Counted from the stretch's first letter, positions 44,701 through 52,379 are shown. The stretch is 64,000 nt of DNA from Bradyrhizobium sp. Tv2a-2 (GCF_000472425.1 NZ_AXAI01000020.1:62117-126116), one strand, 5' to 3'. The notes: generated by a model from the letters alone, not told the origin. Numbers and translations: made by a program.

Positions 44701-44920
44701 CGTGGCCACCGGCGCTTCGGAGCTCGCGCGACGCGGCGTCGGCACCGCCGTGTTCGGCGGCATGATCCTCGCATCGTTCGTCGGCATCTTCGCCATCCCG
44801 CCGCTGTACGTCACCTTCCAGGCCATCCGCGAGAAGATACGTCCCGGCGCGCGCCCGCGCACCGAGCAAGGAGCGGCGACGAAAGAACATCCGCCATCCG
44901 GTCGCGCCGCGGCGGAATAG
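41741..44920 (+). CDS. RND multidrug efflux permease (HAE1/AcrB-like)
   Basis: A 1059-residue proton-driven inner-membrane pump with the AcrB pattern: F-V-D-R-P-R at the N-terminus, Q-Y-P-D-I-V-P-P, large periplasmic loops after TM1 and TM7, and the TM4 proton-relay segment G-I-V-V-D-D-A-I-V-V-V-E-N-V (paired Asp). The C-terminal half has G-L-A-A-K-N-G-I-L-I-V-E-F-A-K and R-F-R-P-V-M-M-T-S. It belongs to the hydrophobe/amphiphile exporters; substrates cannot be told from sequence. It is coupled to the adaptor gene and probably induced at low oxygen through the upstream box. Confidence 0.93.
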   Translation: MLSAIFVDRPRLAIVIAIVTTIAGALAYLSMPVAQYPDIVPPQVSVTTTYPGASASVVDATVAQPIEAKVVGVDQMIYMKSTSGDDGSYTLTASFELGTNPDINTVNVNNRVQTALSQLPPEVQQQGINVKKKSTAILMVFTVYSPKGTHDPLYLSNYVTINLLDSIKSTPGVGDAFLFAPLDYAMRAWIRTDRLTGLNLTAGDIINAIKSQNVQAAVGRIGAPPIFDDQQLQLNIQTTGRLSSAKEFENIIIRTNPDGSVLRLSDVARVELGAANSDRVTRFNGQDAAAVVVYQSPGSNALDTVNAIRTKMAELEKRFPEDLAWKVTYDPTIFVTDTMHEVKKTLIEAFILVVIVVYLFLGSLRATLIPTLAVPVSLIGAFIALKAVGYSANTVSLLAIVLAIGIVVDDAIVVVENVERVMEEHPGLSPGEASKLAMTEITAPIIAITLVLLSVFVPVAFIPGISGELFRQFAVTVAVAMFLSAINALTLSPALCGILLSPHHGPRRGLIGHVMRGIDWVRDRYGAIVAHIVQFSIIGLVMVAVASAGTFALAKITPTGFLPEDDQGAIFTVVQLPGGASVGRTSDVMRQAEDIVKKDPAVDEYTTVVGLNFIDNYSQPSAGFMIVTFKPFEERKGKGLAARDVIARLGQEFRSITGGTVVPLAPPPIVGLGTGGGFTYVLEDLRGGDAKELAQAQRGLVVAANQDPRLQRVFSTFSATNPSIFLDIDRDKVQVLGIQLSDVFQALQASLGSYFINNMNLFGRTWQVQVQAEAADRASVDDINRINVRSADGKMIPMRSLAEVRLVVGPPALIRYNNLRAVTIQGGPAPGVSSGQALKAMEEVAAKTLPQGFAGEWTDTAFQEKRAEGKTAIILGFAVLFAYLFLVGLYESWTIPVPVLLSVTIGILGSFAAIVLAGLTLDLYGQIGMVVLIGLAAKNGILIVEFAKEQREKGVPLLEAATEGSRLRFRPVMMTSFAFILGLYPLVVATGASELARRGVGTAVFGGMILASFVGIFAIPPLYVTFQAIREKIRPGARPRTEQGAATKEHPPSGRAAAE

Positions 44921-44976
44921 GGCTACGATCGCGCACGATTTCATTTCAACGGAGTTGGATATCAGGGGGCACTGTC

Positions 44977-45411
44977 ATGCAGCAATTCGATGCGAGAAAT
45001 TCGGCAAGGGGTGGGCTGATTGCGGTCGGGCTCTTGCTTCTGCCTGGATCGCTTATACTGCCCCGTGAGGCCCTTGCCTTCGATCTCTCCGGCGCTTGGG
45101 CCTCGGAGCGTGATCTCTGCGGCCAGGTTTTCAGCAAGAAAGGCAGCACGATCGAATTTGCGGAGCTGTCGGATCTCTATGGCTCCGGCTTCATCGTCGA
45201 CGGCAATCGCATCCGGGGCAAGGCCGCGCAATGCACGATCACGTCGCAAAAGCAGGATGGCGACAATCTTGAGCTGTCCGCTGCCTGCGCGTCGTCGATC
45301 ATGAACCAGAGCGTCAAATTCAATCTGAAAATCATCGATGACAACAACATCAACCGGTCGTTCCCGGAAATATCCGGTATGACGCTGAAATATTCGCGTT
45401 GTCCGTCATAG
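44977..45411 (+). CDS. Small secreted hypothetical protein
   Basis: A 144-residue exported protein: a signal segment (GLIAVGLLLLPGSLILPREALA) then a compact beta-rich domain with four Cys (D-L-C-G-Q, A-Q-C-T-I, A-A-C-A-S, S-R-C-P-S at the end), probably two disulfides. It begins F-D-L-S-G-A-W-A-S-E like small lipocalin-type periplasmic proteins. Family not named. AGGGGG lies seven bases before the ATG, and it may follow the RND genes in one transcript. Confidence 0.7.
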   Translation: MQQFDARNSARGGLIAVGLLLLPGSLILPREALAFDLSGAWASERDLCGQVFSKKGSTIEFAELSDLYGSGFIVDGNRIRGKAAQCTITSQKQDGDNLELSAACASSIMNQSVKFNLKIIDDNNINRSFPEISGMTLKYSRCPS

Positions 45412-45450
45412 CGGCTCGCACCGACCACCCATGCAACGGCAGACGTCCGC

Positions 45451-46056
45451 TCATTCATCGTCGTTCGGGATCTCATAGGTCTGCGCAGGCGGGCCCTTGT
45501 GCGCGGCTGCGAATTGATCGAGGGCGATGCTGGTGGGCACGGTCAGCAAATTGGAGTCAACGACCTCCAGCGTGAGCTTTCGCCCGGATTCCATGGCACG
45601 CACGAGGCGGGGCGCGAGCAGGTTGCCGGCCACGCAGGTATTGGTTAGGCACCAGCTATAGGGAATGTGAACCGCCGCTTCCTCGTCGACCGTGACCCTA
45701 ACGCCGGCCTGCAGATAGAGGCCGACGGGGAGAAAGATCTGCATACGGGTGGCGTTGTCGCCCTTGCGTTCAATCAGGTCGATGCGGACGGCGGTCTGGC
45801 CGGTGTCCCAGCTGCCGCTTGTAGTGGTGCGGCAAACGGTCTTCCCGAGCGTGTCCTCGAAGCAGAGCTTGCGCCAGGGCGAATAGGTAATGTTGCGGGG
45901 CATGTGCTGGCCCCGCGGGCCGATCTCGGCTTCCGATAGTTTGCCGCTATTGTCTGCGGGGTGTTCGGCTTGCTGGGCCGGGGCACCACCAGCCAGAGTG
46001 CACGCTAGACCGATTGCCAGGATCGTCTGAGACAGATGCGGGAATCGCAGGACCAT
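45451..46056 (-). CDS. IalB-like (invasion-associated locus B) periplasmic protein
   Basis: A 201-residue secreted protein starting at an ATG after GGAGGGAGGG. Residues ~1-28 are a signal peptide (AIGLACTLAGGAPAQ). The mature part has the IalB pattern: W-R-K-L-C-F-E-D, T-V-C-R-T-T, L-P-V-G-L-Y-L-Q-A-G-V-R-V-T-V-D and W-C-L-T-N-T-C-V-A, with Cys pairs. IalB proteins are periplasmic, originally linked to Bartonella invasion, common in alphaproteobacteria and of unclear function. It lies 23 bp after the alpha/beta-hydrolase gene on the same strand, so cotranscription from the FixK box at 47027 is likely. Confidence 0.8.
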   Translation of the reverse strand: MVLRFPHLSQTILAIGLACTLAGGAPAQQAEHPADNSGKLSEAEIGPRGQHMPRNITYSPWRKLCFEDTLGKTVCRTTTSGSWDTGQTAVRIDLIERKGDNATRMQIFLPVGLYLQAGVRVTVDEEAAVHIPYSWCLTNTCVAGNLLAPRLVRAMESGRKLTLEVVDSNLLTVPTSIALDQFAAAHKGPPAQTYEIPNDDE

Positions 46057-46079
46057 TTTGCCCTCCCTCCGCCATCGCG

Positions 46080-46961
46080 TCAGGGATGTCGTTGCAGGAA
46101 ATCGAGGACGAGCGGAGTCCATAGCGGCATGGCTTCCACCGAATGAATCAGGAAATGGCCCTCGCCACCGACCGCCGGCAGCATATGGTATTCGGCATCA
46201 CCGCCTGCCGCCGTGAAGGCCTCATGCATCTCCTTGGTCAGCACCGGACCAAAGTAGGTGTCGTTCTCGCTGTAGAGCCAGAGCATCGGAACGCGAGACG
46301 TCTGTCCAAACTCGGCAGCTGCCCGCACCAACTGGTCAGGCGCGCAATTGTTGTCTGGCTTGCCGCCGACGCGGCCACCGCGCCCTGCGGCGAAGGTGAT
46401 GATCGCGCGAACGGAAGCCGGGTTCTGGCTTGACAAGGCAATCGCACCCCAGCCGCCGGCGGACTGGCCGATCACGATGACCTTTTCCGGCCGCACAGTC
46501 TTCCGCTCGATCAAGTAATCGATGATCCAGCCGTCCAACTTGGCGATGGCGAGCCCGGCGCCGCGGAAATTGGGCTTTTCACAGGGGCCGACGTGGGAAA
46601 AGAAGGGCCCATAGAGGCCGCGCTCGGGAACGTCGAACCCTCCACCGCCATAGCCCGGGCCGACCGGCGCGACCACCATGTAGCCCTGGCGGGCGAACCA
46701 GAACGCGGTATTGCGGAATTCGACGAGGGGAAAGAAACTGCGCTCCCTGGCATTCAGTGAGACGCCATGGTTCATCACGGCTAATGGAAACGGACCGTTG
46801 CCGACAGGATGGACCACATAGGCGAGGGTAGGGAGTTCGAACGGCAGGCCCCAGACCTCTTCCTGCAATTGCGGCGGCGACGATGACTCTGCCTCGGCTG
46901 ATCGTATAACTGTCGGAAGCAGCAGGACTGTCAGCAACGTTGTCAAAAGGGCGCTGCGCAT
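46080..46961 (-). CDS. Secreted alpha/beta hydrolase (dienelactone-hydrolase-like)
   Basis: A 293-residue hydrolase starting at the ATG of a signal peptide (RSALLTTLLTVLLLPTVIRSAEA). The fold shows P-L-A-V-M-N-H-G-V-S (oxyanion region), nucleophile elbow G-Q-S-A-G-G-W (Ser), a later D in E-N-D-T-Y-F-G-P and H in G-H-F-L near the end. The substrate is unknown; cleavage of an ester in the periplasm is likely. The open frame extends 72 bp upstream, but that start lies inside the FixK box and is rejected. Confidence 0.82.
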   Translation of the reverse strand: MRSALLTTLLTVLLLPTVIRSAEAESSSPPQLQEEVWGLPFELPTLAYVVHPVGNGPFPLAVMNHGVSLNARERSFFPLVEFRNTAFWFARQGYMVVAPVGPGYGGGGFDVPERGLYGPFFSHVGPCEKPNFRGAGLAIAKLDGWIIDYLIERKTVRPEKVIVIGQSAGGWGAIALSSQNPASVRAIITFAAGRGGRVGGKPDNNCAPDQLVRAAAEFGQTSRVPMLWLYSENDTYFGPVLTKEMHEAFTAAGGDAEYHMLPAVGGEGHFLIHSVEAMPLWTPLVLDFLQRHP

Positions 46962-47026
46962 TCGCCACCTCGAACAAAAGCCGCGCGGATGCAGCCTCAG
47001 CTTCCGTTTGGGTCCGCAAGCAAGCG

Positions 47027-47040
47027 TTGACATAAATCAA
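47027..47040. promoter_or_regulatory. FixK/FNR-type box upstream of hydrolase-IalB genes
   Basis: Perfect TTGACATAAATCAA, 65 bp before the hydrolase start codon on the minus strand. Confidence 0.72.
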
Positions 47041-47104
47041 GCCCTTCACATCCGCTATTGCCCGTGAGGACAATTACGCTGCTACCTACTCGTGCACGGC
47101 AGCA

Positions 47105-47563
47105 TCAGCAATAATGCTGGCCGATGACCTCGGCGACGCAGACGGGGCGCTCGGCCCCTTCGATCTCTATCGAAACCTTGTAGGTGACGCGGAGCGCGCT
47201 CGGCGGCACGTCCTGGGCTTCCAGGACGCTCACGCGGCCGCGCAAGCGTGAGCCGGCCGGCACTGGCGTCAGATAGCGGATCTTGTTGGCACCGTAGTTG
47301 AGTGTATTCCTCAAGCCCTTGAGCCCGATGATCTGCCGGATGAACATTGGGATCAAGGACAGCGAAAGCAGGCCGTGGGCGATGGTCTTGCCGCCCGGCA
47401 TCTCGCGCGCTGCGCGTTCGGGGTCGACATGGATCCATTGCTCGTCGCCGGTTGCGTCAGCGAACTTGTCGATGCGTTCCTGCGTGATTTCGAGCCAGTT
47501 GCTGATCCCGACCTCGGTGCCAACGGCGGATTTGAGGTCGTTGAAATCAGCAAATACACGCAT
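47105..47563 (-). CDS. MaoC-like (R)-enoyl-CoA hydratase
   Basis: A 152-residue hot-dog-fold hydratase. The hydratase-2 motif F-A-D-A-T-G-D-x-Q-W-I-H-V-D is at ~34-47, with catalytic Asp40 and His45, then G-x-T-I-A-H-G-L-L-S-L-S-L. Such enzymes add water to enoyl-CoA to give (R)-3-hydroxyacyl-CoA, a PHA precursor, or act in beta-oxidation. It is 27 bp after the CoA-transferase B gene in the same orientation, so the three are probably one operon for acetoacetate/hydroxybutyrate-type acyl-CoA use. Confidence 0.88.
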   Translation of the reverse strand: MRVFADFNDLKSAVGTEVGISNWLEITQERIDKFADATGDEQWIHVDPERAAREMPGGKTIAHGLLSLSLIPMFIRQIIGLKGLRNTLNYGANKIRYLTPVPAGSRLRGRVSVLEAQDVPPSALRVTYKVSIEIEGAERPVCVAEVIGQHYC

Positions 47564-47590
47564 GTCGGTCTCCGCTGTCTCTCCAACAAC

Positions 47591-48241
47591 CTAGATCTTC
47601 ATTTCCGGAGTATTGTCGGAAATGATGAGGTCAGCCTGGGTGTTAGACTTGATGTCGGCAAGGCTCACACCAGGCGCACGCTCCAGAAGCGTTGCGCGGC
47701 CGTTGGGAAAGCCGATCACTGCAAGGTCGGTGATGACGAGATCGACCGGCCGCACCGAGGTCAGTGGCAGGCTGCATTTTCGGACGATTTTGGACTTGCC
47801 CTTGGCGGCGTGCTGCATAGCGACCACCACGCGTTTGGCACCGGTCACGAGATCCATCGCGCCACCCATACCCGGTACCATCTTGCCGGGGATCATCCAG
47901 TTCGCGAGATGCCCGTTGGCGTCGACCTGGAGCCCGCCGAGCACGGTCATGTCGACATGGCCGCCGCGGATCAGCGCAAAGGACATCGCGCTGTCGAAGG
48001 TGCAGGCACCGGGCAACGCCGTGATTGGCCGACCGCCAGCATCCGTGAGCGTCGGATGCGCCATGCCCTGTTCGGGGATCGGTCCGGTGCCGATCAGGCC
48101 GTTCTCCGACTGGAAGAACACCTTGACATCGGCAGGCACGTAGTTCGCGACCAGGGTCGGAATCCCGATGCCGAGGTTCACCAGCATGCCGGAGTGCAAC
48201 TCTGCAGCGACACGCCGTGCGATGATGGTTTGAGCGTCCAT
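47591..48241 (-). CDS. 3-oxoacid CoA-transferase, subunit B
   Basis: A 216-residue family-I CoA-transferase beta subunit. The active-site Glu is in F-F-Q-S-E-N-G (Glu46); N-L-G-I-G-I-P-T-L-V and G-G-H-V-D-M-T-V-L-G-G-L-Q-V-D are typical. It exchanges CoA between succinyl-CoA (or acetyl-CoA) and acetoacetate or other acids; the exact acid is uncertain, and AtoA, ScoB and PcaJ are equally possible names. It begins four bases after subunit A's stop. Confidence 0.88.
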   Translation of the reverse strand: MDAQTIIARRVAAELHSGMLVNLGIGIPTLVANYVPADVKVFFQSENGLIGTGPIPEQGMAHPTLTDAGGRPITALPGACTFDSAMSFALIRGGHVDMTVLGGLQVDANGHLANWMIPGKMVPGMGGAMDLVTGAKRVVVAMQHAAKGKSKIVRKCSLPLTSVRPVDLVITDLAVIGFPNGRATLLERAPGVSLADIKSNTQADLIISDNTPEMKI

Positions 48242-48245
48242 GGCT

Positions 48246-48893
48246 TCAGCTCTGCGTTACGAGATAGTCGACAAGCGGCGCTGGAGTGGCGACATGATCG
48301 GGCGCGATCAGCCCGACGGGAACGATGTTTTCCGCCGTGACGATCACGGTGTCCGCGGCCATCGCCATCACGGGGTTGAAGTTGCGCGCGGTCAGTGCAT
48401 AGGAGAGGTTGCCGAGATAATCGGCGAGGAAGGTGTGGATCAGCGCGAAGTCCGCATGCAGCGCCGTCTCGACCAGATAAGGCTTGCCGTCGACCTCGAG
48501 CTTGGTCTTGCCGTCCTCGACGATCGTGCCGATTCCTGTGGGCGTCAGCACGCCGCCGAGACCAGCACCGCCAGCACGGATGCGCTCGACCAGCGTACCC
48601 TGCGGCACCAGTTCGACCGCCATCTTCTGCGTCATCATCAACTGCTGGGCCTTGGGGTTGAGGCCTATGTGGCTTGCGATCAGAGAGGACACCAGTTCGG
48701 CATCGACCAGCTTACCTATTCCCCGGCCCGGAGAGCAGGCGTCGTTGGCGATGATCTTGAGGCCGGATTTGCGCTGCCGGACAATCTCGTCGAGCAGCCG
48801 TTCGGGCGTGCCGACACCCATGAAGCCGCCGATCATGAGGCGTGCGCCATCGGGAATCAGCGCCACCGCATCCGCCACGGAAATTGCTTTCAT
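48246..48893 (-). CDS. 3-oxoacid CoA-transferase, subunit A
   Basis: A 215-residue family-I CoA-transferase alpha subunit. The glycine loop is G-G-F-M-G-V-G-T-P-E near 22, then I-A-N-D-A near 48 and R-I-R-A-G-G-A-G-L-G-G-V-L-T-P-T-G near 104. The ATG is chosen because GGAG lies seven bases before it; an upstream in-frame TTG is rejected. It leads the minus-strand operon with subunit B and MaoC, 68 bp after a FixK-type box. It likely feeds acetoacetate or hydroxybutyrate carbon into or out of acetyl-CoA. Confidence 0.88.
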   Translation of the reverse strand: MKAISVADAVALIPDGARLMIGGFMGVGTPERLLDEIVRQRKSGLKIIANDACSPGRGIGKLVDAELVSSLIASHIGLNPKAQQLMMTQKMAVELVPQGTLVERIRAGGAGLGGVLTPTGIGTIVEDGKTKLEVDGKPYLVETALHADFALIHTFLADYLGNLSYALTARNFNPVMAMAADTVIVTAENIVPVGLIAPDHVATPAPLVDYLVTQS

Positions 48894-48961
48894 GGTCAAC
48901 TCCGTCGACCCGAGGACTGGCGCTGCCAGCGAAATCTTGGTGGCGTCGCCTCTCGTCCGGT

Positions 48962-48975
48962 TTGATCTGTGTCAA
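48962..48975. promoter_or_regulatory. FixK/FNR-type box upstream of CoA-transferase operon
   Basis: TTGATCTGTGTCAA, 68 bp before the subunit A start codon on the minus strand. The half-site TTGAT matches the FNR consensus best of the seven. Confidence 0.75.
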
Positions 48976-49006
48976 GGGCTCGAAGGCTAGCGCCCAAGCG
49001 TCAGCC

Positions 49007-49020
49007 TTGAGATAGATCAA
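49007..49020. promoter_or_regulatory. FixK/FNR-type box upstream of DUF3300 gene
   Basis: TTGAGATAGATCAA, identical to the box at 35164. It lies 57 bp before an ATG at 49078 and 183 bp before the ATG at 49204. It is 31 bp from the box serving the opposite strand. Confidence 0.75.
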
Positions 49021-49203
49021 TGCCGCTGCCACATCCGAGACAGAGGCTTTTGCAAAGCTGGATCAGGGAGGCTTCCCATGAAGCGGTTCGTTGTCGGCCT
49101 TATGCGGCTGGTCGTCGGCATCGGCGTCGCATGGGCGGAACCGCCGTACACTTCTCGCTCTTCGCACTTGGTTCGGTGGCTTCGACCGCAAAGGAGCTTG
49201 GCC

Positions 49204-50847
49204 ATGGTGGTTTGGCGAAGAGGAATGTTGGTCATCGCCGTTCTGTTGTCGACCCTAAGCTGGGCTGCGGCTCAAGGGACCCAAGCGACAGGGGACAGCG
49301 CATCGCAACAACCCCCGGCGCCTCCCGCCGCGAACCTGCTCAACCCCGAGCAACTCGCTGCGCTGGTGGCACCGATCGCGCTCTATCCGGACTCTCTTTT
49401 GGTCAACGTGCTGGCGGCAGCGACCTATCCGCTTGAGGTGGTGCAGGCCGATCGTTGGGCGACCCAGAACAAGAACCTGAAGGGCGACCAGCTGAAGGCT
49501 GCGGTCGGAAAGCAGGCCTGGGACGACAGCATCAAGGCGCTGGTCGCTACGCCCTCGGTCCTGAGCATGATGAGCCAGAAGCTCGACTGGACGCAGAAGC
49601 TCGGCGATGCGCTGCTGGCACAGCAGCCGGATGTCATGGACGCGATCCAGAGCCTGCGCACGAAAGCCTATGACAACAAGAAGCTGACGACGACCAGGCA
49701 ACAGAAGGTTACGGTCCAGCAGGACCAGGGCCGGCAGACCATCGTCATCGAGCCCGCGGTAGCAGATCAGGTCTATGTTCCCTATTACGATCCAGCGACG
49801 GTCTACGGCTCCTGGCCCTATGCGGACTATCCGCCGTATTATTTCGGCTATCCGTCCTATATCGGCGCGGGCGTCATCGCGGCGGGACTGGCCTTCGGTA
49901 CAGCCTATGCCATAGGCCGCTGGGGCAACTACTGGGGCGGCGGCGCCAACTGGGGCAACCGAAATTTCTTCATCAACCGCTCCAACACCATCAACAATAT
50001 CGGCAACAACTGGCAACACAATCCGGCCCACCGGCAAGGTGTCCGCTACAACAACGCCAACGTCCAGCAACGCTTCGGCAACAACAGCCTGCAGGCGGGC
50101 GCCAAGGATCGCATGGATTTCCGCGGCCGCGGCGGTGAGCAGGTGTTGCGGCCGAACGCCGGAGATCGTCAGGGTCTCGCTGACCGCGGTGATCGTGGCG
50201 ACCGCGGCGGGAATGCCGGTGGCGACCGTGGCGGAAATCGCGGTGGCGATCGTGCTGCAAACAGTAATCGCGGGGGCAATCGCGCGGCGAACCGGGCGGG
50301 CGATCGTGGCGGAGCCGGCAATCGTGGCGGAGGCGGCAATCGCAACGTCGGCAACAGGGGCGGCGGGCGCAACAATGCGATGGGCAATATTTCCTCCGGC
50401 AGGGCCGCCAACCTGCAGTCCGCGCGCGGCCGACAGAGCTTTGCCAGCGCGCGAAGTGCTGGCTTCGGTGGGGGCGCCCCAAGAGTGGCCGCAGGGGGCG
50501 GCGGCTTCCGGGGTGGTGGAGGCGGCGGCTTCCGTGGGGGTGGAGGAGGAGGTGGCTTTCGCGGTGGTGGCGGTGGCGGCCGACGCTCCGACCTTGCATT
50601 GAAGCACGACGTCGTCCTGCTTGGCTATCTCGCCAATGGGCTCGGCTATTATCGCTTCAGCTATATTGGCAGTGACACCGCCTATGTTGGCGTGATCGCG
50701 CAGGAAGTTGAGCGGCTGATGCCCGAAGCCGTGACGCGTGGCCGCGACGGTTACTTGAGGGTGTACTACGAGAAGCTCGGGCTGAAGCTGCGTCTCTACC
50801 GAGACTGGCTTGCTGATGGCGCTCAAATTCCGACACAGGCGAGGTGA
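49204..50847 (+). CDS. DUF3300 protein with Gly/Asn/Arg-rich linker and S74-like C-terminal domain
   Basis: A 547-residue secreted protein: signal peptide (RRGMLVIAVLLSTLSWAAAQ), DUF3300 domain at ~40-260 (L-N-P-E-Q-L-A-A-L-V-A-P-I-A-L-Y-P-D; later D-Q-V-Y-V-P-Y-Y-D-P), a ~200-residue Gly/Asn/Arg/Asp-rich linker, then ~460-540 with S-D-x-x-L-K-x-D-V-V-L-L-G and A-Y-V-G-V-I-A-Q-E-V-E-R-L-M-P-E-A-V, resembling peptidase S74 intramolecular-chaperone (tail-fibre) domains. AAGGAG seven bases before 49204 and an immediate signal peptide support this start. A second well-placed start (AGGGAGG, ATG 49078) in the same frame would add 42 residues and its own hydrophobic segment. A DUF2950 gene follows three bases later. 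Confidence 0.85.
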   Translation: MVVWRRGMLVIAVLLSTLSWAAAQGTQATGDSASQQPPAPPAANLLNPEQLAALVAPIALYPDSLLVNVLAAATYPLEVVQADRWATQNKNLKGDQLKAAVGKQAWDDSIKALVATPSVLSMMSQKLDWTQKLGDALLAQQPDVMDAIQSLRTKAYDNKKLTTTRQQKVTVQQDQGRQTIVIEPAVADQVYVPYYDPATVYGSWPYADYPPYYFGYPSYIGAGVIAAGLAFGTAYAIGRWGNYWGGGANWGNRNFFINRSNTINNIGNNWQHNPAHRQGVRYNNANVQQRFGNNSLQAGAKDRMDFRGRGGEQVLRPNAGDRQGLADRGDRGDRGGNAGGDRGGNRGGDRAANSNRGGNRAANRAGDRGGAGNRGGGGNRNVGNRGGGRNNAMGNISSGRAANLQSARGRQSFASARSAGFGGGAPRVAAGGGGFRGGGGGGFRGGGGGGGFRGGGGGGRRSDLALKHDVVLLGYLANGLGYYRFSYIGSDTAYVGVIAQEVERLMPEAVTRGRDGYLRVYYEKLGLKLRLYRDWLADGAQIPTQAR

Positions 50848-50850
50848 CCT

Positions 50851-51783
50851 ATGATGATCTCGCGCTCGAGCTACGTTTCGTTTGCATCCCTTGCGACGGC
50901 CGCCGCGATCCTCTGTGCGGTGGCGTCGCCCGCACGTGCACAGCAGGTCTTCCAGTCTCCGGACGAGGCAGCGGCTGCGCTTGCCACCGCCGTCAAGTCC
51001 GGGGTCAAGACGGACATGCTGAAGGTATTCGGTCCCGACGGCGAGGATATCATCTCGTCCGGCGACGACGTGTCCGATGCCGGCTATCGGGAGAAATTCG
51101 CCACCGCCTATGACGCCAAGCACGCGATCAGCGTGGAGGGCGACAAAAAGGCGGTCCTAATGCTGGGACCTAAGGACTACCCGTTCCCGGTGCCGTTGGT
51201 CCATGGCAAAACGGGCTGGCAATTCGACACCAAGGCCGGGCGACAGGAGGTGCTCTTCCGGCGGATCGGACACAACGAACTCGATGCCATGCAGACCAGT
51301 CTCGCTTATGTCGACGCGCAGAACGAATATGCCGACAAGGATCGCGGCGCCGGGCCGGGCGTCTACGCGCAGAAGATGGTCAGCACGCCCGGGCACAAGG
51401 ACGGTCTGTACTGGCCTGCGGACGGTGATGAAAGCCCGTTTGGCGAGCTGGCCGCCGGGGCGTCGGCCGAAGGCTACAAGGTCGGCGCCGGTCCGCAGCC
51501 CTATCACGGCTACTACTACCGCATCCTCACCAAACAAGGTCCGCATGCACCAGGCGGCGAGCTCGACTATGTCGTCAACGGCAAGATGATCGGCGGCTTC
51601 GGTCTGGTCGCTTATCCCGCCGAGTACGGCAACTCGGGCGTCATGACCTTCGTGGTCAACCACGCCGGCACCGTCTACCAGAAGAATCTCGGACCCAACA
51701 CGGATGAGCTCGCCAAGCGCATCACCGCGTTCGATCCCGATAAGAGCTGGACCAAGGTGAGTGTCGAGAACCCGGAGCAGTAG
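50851..51783 (+). CDS. DUF2950 family secreted protein
   Basis: A 310-residue exported protein (signal peptide ~1-31, SFASLATAAAILCAVASPARA) of the DUF2950 family, with Q-x-F-Q-S-P-D-E-A-A-A-A-L at the N-terminus, L-V-H-G-K-T-G-W-Q-F-D-T-K-A-G-R-Q-E and G-Y-Y-Y-R-I-L-T-K-Q-G near 210. DUF2950 is recurrently found next to DUF3300, as here, so they probably act together at the envelope. The biochemical role is unknown. It begins three bases after the DUF3300 stop. Confidence 0.85.
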   Translation: MMISRSSYVSFASLATAAAILCAVASPARAQQVFQSPDEAAAALATAVKSGVKTDMLKVFGPDGEDIISSGDDVSDAGYREKFATAYDAKHAISVEGDKKAVLMLGPKDYPFPVPLVHGKTGWQFDTKAGRQEVLFRRIGHNELDAMQTSLAYVDAQNEYADKDRGAGPGVYAQKMVSTPGHKDGLYWPADGDESPFGELAAGASAEGYKVGAGPQPYHGYYYRILTKQGPHAPGGELDYVVNGKMIGGFGLVAYPAEYGNSGVMTFVVNHAGTVYQKNLGPNTDELAKRITAFDPDKSWTKVSVENPEQ

Positions 51784-51788
51784 CTGGA

Positions 51789-52310
51789 TCAGCCGAGTTC
51801 GCGGACCAGATGGACCGCGCTGAAATCGCGCTGCGGCACGGCCTTAAAGTCGAAATCCCTGAATAGCCGTAGCATTGCCGCGTTTTCGGGGAGAACCTCA
51901 GCGGTCAGTGCGTGCAGGCCTTTTGTGTTAGCGATCGCGATGAGATGCTTGATCAGAAGACGGCCGATACCCTTTCCTTGATAAGCATCGATCACCAGGA
52001 AGGCGAGCTCCGCCTCGCCATCCCTGACGAGCACATAGCGCCCGCCGCCGACGATCGTCGGTCGTCCACCTTCGTCGAGCAGCGCCACCAGCGCGACGTG
52101 CTTCTCGAAATCGATATCCATGAAAAACGCAGTCTCGGCCTCCGAGAAGCCGCGCTTGATGCCGAAAAAGCGCCGTTGCAGCGATGCTCCGCTGGTCCGC
52201 CCCACCGCCGCCAGCATGTCGTCGCGGTCGTCCCTGTGCAGTGCGCGGATGTCGACCGTGCGTCCGTCGCGCAAACGCTCCCTCGCGGTGTAGCTGCCGG
52301 GATCGGTCAT
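51789..52310 (-). CDS. GNAT family N-acetyltransferase
   Basis: A 173-residue acetyltransferase with the GNAT acetyl-CoA loop: A-F-L-V-I-D-A-Y-Q-G-K-G-I-G-R-L-L near 118, then E-V-L-P-E-N-A-A-M-L-R-L-F-R-D. The N-terminal R-D-G-R-T-V-D-I-R-A-L-H-R-D-D resembles the acetyltransferases that regulate CoA synthetases or modify proteins. Substrate unknown. It starts 55 bp from a FixK-type box shared with the divergent SulP gene. Confidence 0.85.
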   Translation of the reverse strand: MTDPGSYTARERLRDGRTVDIRALHRDDRDDMLAAVGRTSGASLQRRFFGIKRGFSEAETAFFMDIDFEKHVALVALLDEGGRPTIVGGGRYVLVRDGEAELAFLVIDAYQGKGIGRLLIKHLIAIANTKGLHALTAEVLPENAAMLRLFRDFDFKAVPQRDFSAVHLVRELG

Positions 52311-52365
52311 GGTTGATCCTTGCCGTGCGATGACCGCACTGCACGCCTCGCCACGTGTCGCTTCG

Positions 52366-52379
52366 TTGACCTAGATCAA
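52366..52379. promoter_or_regulatory. FixK/FNR-type box between divergent GNAT and SulP genes
   Basis: Perfect TTGACCTAGATCAA, 55 bp from the GNAT start and 75 bp from the SulP start. As a palindrome it can serve both directions. Confidence 0.75.

Noticed and set aside
50160..50600. Gly/Asn/Arg-rich DNA as a minisatellite or CRISPR-like array
   Set aside because: Units are irregular and in frame inside the DUF3300 protein, with no spacer structure.
49255..51123. Minus-strand frame opposite DUF3300 and DUF2950 genes
   Set aside because: Ala/Ile/Val repeats mirror the Gly-rich linker of the real gene; no start signal.
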